DNA of 14,026 nt. Origin: Candidatus Pacearchaeota archaeon. Its GTDB lineage: Archaea > Nanobdellota > Nanobdellia > Pacearchaeales > GW2011-AR1. The position numbers were made by a program, and so were the translations under genes. The stretch is from NCBI GenBank assembly GCA_017609695.1, contig JAFCDM010000010.1, forward strand, positions 1 through 14,026, read 5' to 3'. The notes under the pieces were generated by a model. The model was given only the letters and a program-made list of their open reading frames with translations. It ran no database searches and had not been told where the DNA came from. Positions 7,608 to 13,456 of the stretch are shown one piece after another (within the stretch, counting starts at the first letter, position 1; each line of letters starts with the position of its first letter).

Positions 7608-8036
7608 TTAAAAATATTTCTTAGGATATTTCTTTTTTAAGATTAAATATCTAATTAAACTAAATTCTCGAATGTAAATCATATTTCTCTTTCCAAAATA
7701 TAATAAATCAATTATAGAATGGAATGCCATACCTATTAAAATATAAAAAAATCCCATCCATAAAAAACCTAATAATGCTATTAAAATATGAAATTCTATT
7801 GTGTGGAAGAGCATCATAAGAGGTTTTGTGGGATTTTTATCTAGTTTTTTCAAAAACAGATATGCATTTCTTAAGCTTAAATCTTTTTTCTTTTGTATGT
7901 GCCATAAATAATGGTCAAAATCAATTAAAATAGATGCTAAAAAAATTAAGCTTGCTTGAAGTAGAGTTAAACTAAATAACCAGAATAATAAAAATGAAAA
8001 AATTGCTCCGAGTATTATGTGATGTCTTGGCAACAT
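7608..8036 (-). CDS. Small membrane protein, YdjM/DUF457-like predicted metal-dependent hydrolase
   Basis: A 142-residue protein with about four hydrophobic segments and histidine/aspartate clusters: PRHHIILGAIF near the start, ILIDFDHYLWH (about 37-47), LFHTIEFHI (about 76-84) and MAFHSIIDLLYFG (about 103-115). This spacing of H, DxDH, H and HxxxD resembles the YdjM (LexA-binding inner membrane hydrolase)/DUF457 family of membrane proteins predicted to bind metal. The function of that family is poorly known. The protein ends in a basic tail (KKKYPKKYF). It stands between the rml pair and the FAD gene on the same strand but has its own TATA box, so it may not belong to the glycan pathway. Family assignment is by motif pattern only. 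Confidence 0.72.
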   Translation of the reverse strand: MLPRHHIILGAIFSFLLFWLFSLTLLQASLIFLASILIDFDHYLWHIQKKKDLSLRNAYLFLKKLDKNPTKPLMMLFHTIEFHILIALLGFLWMGFFYILIGMAFHSIIDLLYFGKRNMIYIREFSLIRYLILKKKYPKKYF

Positions 8037-8057
8037 TAAATTATTAATCTTATTTGA

Positions 8058-8065
8058 TTTTTAAA
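8058..8065 (-). promoter_or_regulatory. TATA box for the YdjM-like gene
   Basis: TTTAAAAA on the minus strand, centred 25-26 nt upstream of the ATG at 8036; leaderless geometry. Confidence 0.48.
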
Positions 8066-8075
8066 ACATTCTATT

Positions 8076-8801
8076 TTAAATCATCCTCTTTTTTTCCATA
8101 TGTTTTTTTCTTATAAATCTTGAGGCTTGATGTAATGATTCAAAAGTTCCTGCATCAGTCCAAAAACCATTCAGGAATCTTGCATCCATTTTTCCATTTA
8201 AAATATATCTATTATCCACATCACCTATTTCTAATTCATTTCTTTGAGAAGGTTTTAGTGTTTTTATTATTTTGAAAACCTCTGGGTCATAAAAATATAA
8301 TCCAGTAACTGCATAATCTGATTTTGGAAATCTTGGTTTCTCTTCTATGTTAATAATCTTCCCATCTTTTAATTCTGCTACACCAAATCTTTGTGGGTCT
8401 GGAACTTTTTTTAAAAAAACCCGTGCTCCCCCTTTAAAAGATTCAACATGTTCTTTAAAATTATCCTCATAAATATTATCCCCTAAAATAACCATTATAT
8501 TATCATTATCTGCAAAATCTTCAGCCAAAGCAAGTGCTTGTGCAATCCCTCCTTCTTCTTCTTGGATAGTATAACTAAAATTTAATCCAAGTTCTTCCCC
8601 CCTACCTAATAATTCTAAAAAATGCCCTGCATGATGCCTTCCAGAAACAATTAAAATATCTTTAATTCCTGCTTTTTTAAGGGTATTAATAGGATAAAAA
8701 ATCATTTGTTTATTATAAATAGGTAAAAGATGTTTATTTGTTGTTTTTGTTAAAGGAAATAATCTTGTTCCTTTTCCTCCTGCTAATATAACCCCTTTCA
8801 T
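8076..8801 (-). CDS. rmlA: Glucose-1-phosphate thymidylyltransferase (RmlA)
   Basis: A 241-residue nucleotidyltransferase of the short RmlA type, starting MKGVILAGGKGTRLFPLT, the nucleotide-binding and pyrophosphorylase signature. Further matches are NKHLLPIYNKQMIFYPI, VSGRHHAGHFLELLG, GIAQALALAE, ILGDNIYED, VPDPQRFGVAEL, ITNIEEKP-like (INIEEKP) and GFWTDAGTFESL. It joins dTTP (or UTP) and glucose-1-phosphate to make the activated sugar used by RmlB. The frame is open up to 8822, but the ATG at 8801 is chosen because it forms an ATGA overlap with the rmlB stop, has a GGAG 10 nt upstream, and starts exactly where family members start; the longer version adds seven unconserved residues. rmlC and rmlD are not in the window, so the final sugar is unknown. 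Confidence 0.93.
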   Translation of the reverse strand: MKGVILAGGKGTRLFPLTKTTNKHLLPIYNKQMIFYPINTLKKAGIKDILIVSGRHHAGHFLELLGRGEELGLNFSYTIQEEEGGIAQALALAEDFADNDNIMVILGDNIYEDNFKEHVESFKGGARVFLKKVPDPQRFGVAELKDGKIINIEEKPRFPKSDYAVTGLYFYDPEVFKIIKTLKPSQRNELEIGDVDNRYILNGKMDARFLNGFWTDAGTFESLHQASRFIRKKHMEKKRMI

Positions 8802-9790
8802 TTTTTTAATAGTCTCCACCACTCTTGATTTTCTTTATACCATTTAATTAATTTATCTATTTCAGAATCTAAATTCTGGTATTGGAATTTAAAACCTAAT
8901 TTTTTTAATTTTTCTGAACTAATAGAATATCTAAAATCATGAGCTTTTCTATGATTTATTTTTTCAATCATTTCCTCTCCAAAACCAAAATAATTTAAGA
9001 GTTTTTTTGTCATATGAATATTTGTTCTTTCACTTTCTCCTGCAATATTATAAATTTCTCCATTTTCTTTGTTTTGAGAAACAAACCAGATTGCTCTGCA
9101 ATTATCTAATACATTTAACCAATCCCTTACATTTAATCCAGGATTATTTTCAGACCACATTAAAGGGACTTTCTTAGAATCAATTAAATTAGTAATAAAT
9201 AAAGGTAAGAATTTTTCTGGAAATTGGTAGGGGCCATAATTGTTTGCGCTTCTTGTGATTATTACGGGAAGATTATGTGTTTTATAATATGCTATAGCTT
9301 GTAAATCTGCTGCAGCTTTACTTGAAGAATAAGGGCTTGAAGGATTTAGTTTTGAATCTTCATTAAAACTTTTATCTTTTGTGCTTCCATACACTTCATC
9401 AGTGGATATTTGAATGAATTTCTTTATATTATTTTGTTTTGAAACTTCTAATAAATTTACTGTTCCAATAATGTTGGTTAAAATAAAATCCTCTGAATTT
9501 TCTATGCTCCTATCAACATGACTTTCTGCAGCAAAATTAAAAACTAAATCTGGTTTTTCTTTTTTAAAAATCCAAGAAAGAAAGGGCTTATTGCAAATAT
9601 CACACTTAATAAAAGAATAATTTGGATTTTTGTCTATTCCTAAATGCTCTATGTTTTTTCCTTGTCCTGCATAGGTTTGTTTGTCTATATTAATGATTTG
9701 TATATCTTGTTTAATCTCCTCATTATTAAGAAGATACATAATAAAATTAGTTCCAATAAATCCACACCCCCCTGTTATTAAGATTTTCAT
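8798..9790 (-). CDS. rmlB: dTDP-glucose 4,6-dehydratase (RmlB)
   Basis: A 330-residue extended SDR with clear RmlB signatures: ITGGCGFIG (NAD site, 5-13), FAAESHVDRSI (87-96), STDEVYGS (129-136, with the Thr130-Asp131-Glu132 catalytic set), PYSSSKAAAD (catalytic Tyr154, Lys158) and RSANNYGPYQFPEK. It converts dTDP-glucose to dTDP-4-keto-6-deoxyglucose in the cytoplasm, the branch point to rhamnose and other deoxysugars. It is first in an rmlB-rmlA pair joined by an ATGA overlap and has a good TATA box. Length is normal for the family. Confidence 0.95.
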   Translation of the reverse strand: MKILITGGCGFIGTNFIMYLLNNEEIKQDIQIINIDKQTYAGQGKNIEHLGIDKNPNYSFIKCDICNKPFLSWIFKKEKPDLVFNFAAESHVDRSIENSEDFILTNIIGTVNLLEVSKQNNIKKFIQISTDEVYGSTKDKSFNEDSKLNPSSPYSSSKAAADLQAIAYYKTHNLPVIITRSANNYGPYQFPEKFLPLFITNLIDSKKVPLMWSENNPGLNVRDWLNVLDNCRAIWFVSQNKENGEIYNIAGESERTNIHMTKKLLNYFGFGEEMIEKINHRKAHDFRYSISSEKLKKLGFKFQYQNLDSEIDKLIKWYKENQEWWRLLKK

Positions 9791-9812
9791 TAAAGAAAGA
9801 GGGATTAGAAGA

Positions 9813-9820
9813 TTTATAAA
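9813..9820 (-). promoter_or_regulatory. TATA box for rmlBA
   Basis: TTTATAAA on the minus strand, centred 26-27 nt upstream of the rmlB ATG; a strong match with leaderless spacing. Confidence 0.6.
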
Positions 9821-9948
9821 GATTATTTAGTCTTACTATACTTTTAATCCTTTAAAATAGAACCTTACACAAGATATGTGAGTAAAATTAATTTAGTAAA
9901 CTCCCAGAATGAAAATTATTTTTAAGAGTTGGTATTTAATTTTAATTA

Positions 9949-9960
9949 AAAATAAAACAT
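9949..9960 (-). terminator. Probable oligo-T terminator after the antitoxin gene
   Basis: On the minus strand, just downstream of the stop at 9970, the sequence reads TGTTTTATTTTT. Archaeal RNA polymerase stops at such T-rich stretches without needing a hairpin. The assignment is weak because the whole region is AT-rich. Confidence 0.35.
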
Positions 9961-9969
9961 TAAGATTTT

Positions 9970-10278
9970 TTATTTTAATATATTAAGAGCTTCTTCAAGA
10001 GTCCCTTCTAATTCTTCTTGGGTTATTCTTGAACCTAATCCTTTCTGTCTAAGTTCTTGCATTATTTCCCCTACACTTAGCCCAGCAGTATTCCCTGCTT
10101 CACTAACAGAAAGTTTTCCTTCAGAAAACATTTTTATTGCAGTTTCTAATTTTACTTTTTCAAGCCCTTTATTAAGAGCTTCTCTAAGTACAAGAGATTT
10201 GTCTATTTTTCCAATTTTTGCAAGTCTTTCTACTTCTTTTAAAGTCTCTTCAGATGCCCTTAAGGATAGCATTTTCAT
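9970..10278 (-). CDS. UPF0175-type antitoxin
   Basis: A 102-residue protein. The N-terminal MLSLRASEETLKEVERLAK, followed by DKSLVLREALNKGLE, resembles a ribbon-helix-helix DNA-binding module. The middle segment KMFSEGKLSVSEAGNTAGLSVGEIMQELRQKGL is the helix-turn-helix-like core shared by UPF0175 proteins. UPF0175 genes are often next to DUF3368 PIN-domain genes and are treated as the antitoxin partner, expected to bind the toxin and the shared promoter. It starts inside the stop of the PIN gene (ATGA at 10275-10278), so toxin and antitoxin are translationally coupled with the toxin first, the less common order. An AGGGGGA about 13 nt upstream may help initiation. A second ATG at 10272 is possible. 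Confidence 0.85.
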   Translation of the reverse strand: MKMLSLRASEETLKEVERLAKIGKIDKSLVLREALNKGLEKVKLETAIKMFSEGKLSVSEAGNTAGLSVGEIMQELRQKGLGSRITQEELEGTLEEALNILK

Positions 10279-10769
10279 TTTTTTATTTTCCCCCTATAAA
10301 ATTTAATTATATCATTTTTATACCAACCATATTCTTCCAACATTCTAAGAGCCTTCAAAGCTTTATTTTTATCTATTTGTTTTTTCTTAAATAATGAAAT
10401 TACTACATCAAGGGAAGTTATAACTTTGATATTTGTAGCTTTTGATGCGTTTAAACATTTTTTATCATCTGTTATTAAAGGGCACTTTGTTTTCAAAGCT
10501 AATCCTAATGCTTCTGCTTCTCCAGCCCATAATCCAAAGAGCTTCCATATTTTTTCATAGATTTTTTTATCAACTTTCTCTATTTTAATTTTTCCTTCTT
10601 TTACCAATCTTTCTACTAAAAAAGCATCTAAAAAACCTTTTTCCTTTCCTTTAATCACTTCTAAATAAACTTTCTCAGGTATAATCAATTTATTTTTTTC
10701 TAACAATTTTGTTAATAAAGATATTTTTCCAAGTAAGATTAAAGGGGAAGCATCTGCAATTAATGTCAT
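10275..10769 (-). CDS. PIN-domain toxin, DUF3368 type
   Basis: A 164-residue PIN-fold ribonuclease candidate. It shows the DUF3368 pattern: ADASPLILLGKI (first catalytic Asp at residue 6), the conserved WAGEAEALGLA (Glu, about residues 81-91), PLITDDKKC (Asp pair), then TSLDVVISLFKKKQID and LRMLEEYGWY at the C-terminus. PIN toxins cleave RNA using a Mg/Mn site formed by these acidic residues. Paired with UPF0175 next to it, the module is a likely type II toxin-antitoxin system. The ATG overlaps the secD stop by ATGA at 10766-10769 and a TATA box lies 25-26 nt upstream, inside the secD end, so it can be transcribed independently as well as by secD read-through. RNA target is unknown. Confidence 0.87.
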   Translation of the reverse strand: MTLIADASPLILLGKISLLTKLLEKNKLIIPEKVYLEVIKGKEKGFLDAFLVERLVKEGKIKIEKVDKKIYEKIWKLFGLWAGEAEALGLALKTKCPLITDDKKCLNASKATNIKVITSLDVVISLFKKKQIDKNKALKALRMLEEYGWYKNDIIKFYRGKIKK

Positions 10770-12367
10770 ACATTTTTAAGAAATGTAATACTTATAAACC
10801 TTTTGGTTTTTGGTTTTTGGTTTTTGGTTTTTGGTTTTTGGTTTTTGGTTTTTGGTTTTTGGTTTTTGGTTTTTGGTTTTTCTGAGAATGCTGGACGTGT
10901 GATAAAAACTCCTGCTGAAATTCCGATTATTGTAGTTATTGCAAATCCTTTTAATAATCCTGCTCCTGCCCAAATAAGTGGAAGTAATGCAAATAAAGTT
11001 GTTACATAGGTTCCTAAGATAATAAATAATGCTCTTTTGATTCTTTGTTTTAGAGAAAGGATATGGCTCATTTGAGATTCATCTAAGATTATTATTTGAG
11101 AATCTACTCCTGTTCCAATTGCTGCTATAATCCCGGCAATAGCTGGTAAATCTAAATTTCTGCTAAATAAAGCAGAAATACCTAAGATAATTAAGACTTC
11201 ACACAAGCTTGTTAATAAAACAGCTAAAGATAATTTGATTTTTCTATATCTAAGGAAAATAATTAATCCCACAGCCAGAATTGAGGCTATTCCTGCGATT
11301 AAAATAGTATTTATAAATTTTTGCCCTAATAATGGAGAAATTGTATCTAATTTTTCTATTTGTAATTTAAATGGTAAACTTCCAGTAATTAAAACTGTTT
11401 GAAGTTGTTTCATGTTTGCAGTTGCAGAGTCATAAGCTTCGGTTCTTGTTGCTCCTTTTCCTGAGCCACTAATCTGAATCTGTGTTGTCTTACTTCCTTT
11501 CAAATCTTTAGAGATTAATAAAGAGTCTACAATTTGTCCATCAAGATACAAATCTAATGGTTCATTAAGATATTCTGGATTAGTAACATTTGTTCCCAAA
11601 TTCTTTGTTGTTTCTGCTTGTTTTTCTGCAGCATTTTCACTTAAAGAAATTGGAAATCTAAAATTACAAACATCCCCCCCCTCATAAGAATCACATCTAT
11701 AAATCCCAGATTGTTCTCCTGTTCTGGCAACATAAGTTATATCTTCTTCTCCACCTCTAAAAATAGTTTTATTTCCAATTTTAGCTTCAAATTGCCCTTG
11801 TTGAGAAATCAGGTTTTCTAATTCTTCTGGAGTAGAGCCTGCAATTTCGATTAACATATAATTATTACCAGATAAATCTTTTACAGGCCTTACGACAATA
11901 TCTTTTAATCCATAAACATTTAATCTTTCACTTGTTACTGCAATTAAATCATTTACCTCATTAGAAGATAATTTTACACCTTCAGCTGAGATTAAAGCTC
12001 GTGCTCCCCCACTTAAATCTAAACCTGTTTTAATCCTTGTTTTTTCTATATTTGCTACACTTATTTGCGGGGCTTTATCTGTAAATAAAATAAATTCATT
12101 GTCTTTTGTGGTAATTGTTAATTTTTGTTTTTCTATAGATGGAAATTTTGAATTAATTATTTCTTTATATTCTTCAAAGTTAGTTATGCTCTGTCCTTCA
12201 ATTGAAGTTATTATTTGCCCTTGTCTTAAGCCTTGCTCATAATCTGTTGAATTTTGTTCAACTGAAATGATTTCCACACCTTGTGAAAAGTCAAAAGGGA
12301 TTATAGCTAATAGTGAACCTAAGACTACAAAAATTAATAACCAAATTTTCCATCCTAGTTTTGTCAT
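10766..12367 (-). CDS. secD: Protein-export membrane protein SecD with repeat-derived C-terminal tail
   Basis: A 533-residue archaeal-type SecD, the partner of SecF that uses the proton gradient to help the Sec translocon release exported proteins. Residues 7-24 are the first membrane helix. Residues 30-73 look like a PDZ-type fold (GVEIISVE...GLRQGQIITSIEGQ). GLDLSGGARALISAEG (115-130) is the SecD signature. A large outer domain follows, with a possible disulfide pair (Cys225, Cys234). Five helices occupy about 351-493, including the conserved GTGVDSQIIILDES. The normal end is expected shortly after FITRPAF; here residues 497-522 are instead KPKTKNQ repeats from the heptanucleotide tract, followed by RFISITFLKNV. 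The protein is otherwise intact. A TATA box lies upstream and secF precedes it by 44 bp. Confidence 0.93.
   Translation of the reverse strand: MTKLGWKIWLLIFVVLGSLLAIIPFDFSQGVEIISVEQNSTDYEQGLRQGQIITSIEGQSITNFEEYKEIINSKFPSIEKQKLTITTKDNEFILFTDKAPQISVANIEKTRIKTGLDLSGGARALISAEGVKLSSNEVNDLIAVTSERLNVYGLKDIVVRPVKDLSGNNYMLIEIAGSTPEELENLISQQGQFEAKIGNKTIFRGGEEDITYVARTGEQSGIYRCDSYEGGDVCNFRFPISLSENAAEKQAETTKNLGTNVTNPEYLNEPLDLYLDGQIVDSLLISKDLKGSKTTQIQISGSGKGATRTEAYDSATANMKQLQTVLITGSLPFKLQIEKLDTISPLLGQKFINTILIAGIASILAVGLIIFLRYRKIKLSLAVLLTSLCEVLIILGISALFSRNLDLPAIAGIIAAIGTGVDSQIIILDESQMSHILSLKQRIKRALFIILGTYVTTLFALLPLIWAGAGLLKGFAITTIIGISAGVFITRPAFSEKPKTKNQKPKTKNQKPKTKNQKPKTKRFISITFLKNV
10791..10798 (-). promoter_or_regulatory. 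TATA box for the PIN/UPF0175 pair, inside the secD 3' end
   Basis: TTTATAAG on the minus strand, centred 25-26 nt upstream of the PIN ATG; leaderless geometry as at other genes here. It begins three bases from the heptanucleotide repeat tract, so the repeat occupies the position of the BRE and upstream elements. Confidence 0.5.
10801..10881. repeat. Perfect heptanucleotide tandem repeat (GGTTTTT)x11
   Basis: From 10805 to 10881 there are eleven exact GGTTTTT units (AAAAACC on the minus strand), preceded by a partial TTTT. Because 7 is not a multiple of 3, three units give a 21-base period encoding the heptapeptide KPKTKNQ, and every frame of the tract is open and encodes the same cycling peptide. 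Gain or loss of one unit would shift the reading frame of the secD end. Confidence 0.98.
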
Positions 12368-12392
12368 TTTATTTTTTTATTTTTGTTTTTAA

Positions 12393-12400
12393 TTTATATA
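12393..12400 (-). promoter_or_regulatory. TATA box for secD
   Basis: TATATAAA on the minus strand, centred about 30 nt from the secD ATG at 12367, in the 44-bp gap after secF. secD may be transcribed from here as well as from the secF promoter. Confidence 0.45.
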
Positions 12401-12411
12401 ATGAATCTTTT

Positions 12412-13329
12412 TCAATCTCTCCCTTTCTTTTCTAAATACCATTTTAATATTGAAGCATTTGTAATCCAGGTATTAAAAATATCAAATCCTAATCCAATCA
12501 GTAATATTGTGAAGATTTGTTTTAATACCTCTGAAAAAGATTGTGTTATAATCAAAGCAACACTGATGGCAATTATAGATGTAAATGTCATTGTTATTCC
12601 TGTTTTAAACGCATCTTTAAGTTTTGTGTTTGTTTTTTCATGTCTTTTTAATAAACGAGTTGTAAGCATAATGTCTGTATCAACGCTATAACCAATTAAC
12701 ATCAAAAAAGCTATGATTCCTGCACTTGAAACCCTTATTCCTAATAAATTTACCATAGCAAGAGTCATTACAATATCTGCAAAAGCAGATAAAACAACTG
12801 CCGCACTTGGTGCAATAGTTCTAAAGATAATAAATACAACTAAAGCCATTAAAATAAATGAAATTAAAATTGCAATTTGTAGTTGTTTGTAAAAAGCAGT
12901 ACCCAAAGTTGAACCAGTAGATTCTATACTTGAGTTTTCACTTGTTAATTCATAACCTAAAAAATTATTTAAAATCTTTTTTAAATAAGATAAATCAGAA
13001 GAATCAAGGGGTGTTTCAATAACTACTGCTTTTTGTTTTCCTGAACGAAAATCTGAGAGCTCTCTGACTGTAAAATCAGATATTTCTTTAGATAAAGCTT
13101 CTTTCAAATCCTCTGTATTTATTTCTTGATTTTCAGTATCAATAGTTATAGTTGTTCCGCCGGTTAAAGAAACATCTCGGTTAATAAAATCATTATTTTT
13201 AGAATAAAAATATCCAATATAAGATAAAGAAAAAATTAATAAGATTAAGGGGATTAAAAGCAAAAGCTTATAATTCTTATTATAAAACTTCATAAATTTT
13301 TTTTCTTGTATTATTTCTTGTTCTTGCAT
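12412..13329 (-). CDS. secF: Protein-export membrane protein SecF
   Basis: A 305-residue SecF (counted from the ATG at 13329). It has an N-terminal basic segment FYNKNYKLLLLIPLILLIFSL (first helix), the SecF signature VSLTGGTTITIDT, a soluble outer domain, and five C-terminal helices containing LSAFADIVMTLAMVNLLGIRVSSAGIIAFLMLIGYSVDTDIML, with the typical D-x-x-M and GYSVDTDI motifs. It forms a complex with SecD, encoded directly downstream; secF-secD order is the one known in archaea. The frame continues upstream to a TTG at 13377, but the extra 16 residues do not look like SecF and the ATG at 13329 is preferred; an ATG at 13293 would also leave the first helix intact. Confidence 0.9.
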   Translation of the reverse strand: MQEQEIIQEKKFMKFYNKNYKLLLLIPLILLIFSLSYIGYFYSKNNDFINRDVSLTGGTTITIDTENQEINTEDLKEALSKEISDFTVRELSDFRSGKQKAVVIETPLDSSDLSYLKKILNNFLGYELTSENSSIESTGSTLGTAFYKQLQIAILISFILMALVVFIIFRTIAPSAAVVLSAFADIVMTLAMVNLLGIRVSSAGIIAFLMLIGYSVDTDIMLTTRLLKRHEKTNTKLKDAFKTGITMTFTSIIAISVALIITQSFSEVLKQIFTILLIGLGFDIFNTWITNASILKWYLEKKGRD

Positions 13330-13404
13330 TTTTTTGGTATGCGCAGGAGATAAACACACTATCTTAATCTCTTTCAAAGATAGATTTTATCTTTTTATTT
13401 AATC

Positions 13405-13412
13405 ATATAAAA
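13405..13412 (-). promoter_or_regulatory. Possible TATA box for secF
   Basis: TTTTATAT on the minus strand, 31 nt before the TTG at 13377 and about 79 nt before the preferred ATG. A second candidate, TTTAAAAA, lies near 13430-13437. Neither has the leaderless spacing seen elsewhere, so this start region is unresolved. Confidence 0.25.
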
Positions 13413-13456
13413 AAGTAAGAAATGTTGTGTTTTTAAACCTTATCTGTATGGAAAAT

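Larger units (their letters stand above)
9791..9969. other. Intergenic spacer between rmlB and the toxin-antitoxin pair
   Basis: 179 bp, the longest gene-free stretch in the window. It holds the rmlBA TATA box, a 12-bp palindrome TTTTAATTAAAA at 9940-9951 and an oligo-T tract on the minus strand near the antitoxin end. No convincing RNA gene or ORF is seen. Confidence 0.6.

Noticed and set aside
7581..7615. 13-bp direct repeat at 7581-7593 and 7603-7615
   Set aside because: Made mostly of T and A runs that recur easily in this DNA; not distinct from background.
8802..8822. Longer rmlA start at 8822
   Set aside because: It adds seven residues not found in RmlA and overlaps rmlB by 25 bp; the ATG at 8801 has the ATGA overlap and family-typical start.
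9909..9986. 25-residue plus-strand ORF in the rmlB/antitoxin spacer
   Set aside because: Short, AT-driven, runs into the antitoxin gene and lacks a promoter or ribosome site.
10801..10881. CRISPR array or telomere
   Set aside because: Units are 7 nt and directly abutting with no spacers, and the tract is internal and coding, so neither fits.
10776..10973. Second minus-strand ORF through the repeat
   Set aside because: It is the shifted frame of secD. It matters only as one of the possible exits after repeat slippage.
10803..11009. Plus-strand ORF over the repeat (FGFWFLV repeats)
   Set aside because: It is the antisense of the secD end; its repeat peptide comes only from the tandem repeat and secD is clearly the real gene.
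12383..12691. Plus-strand 102-codon ORF
   Set aside because: Antisense shadow of secF, which has strong family motifs.
13330..13377. TTG start for secF at 13377
   Set aside because: The added residues are not SecF-like and TTG is a weak start; kept only as an alternative.
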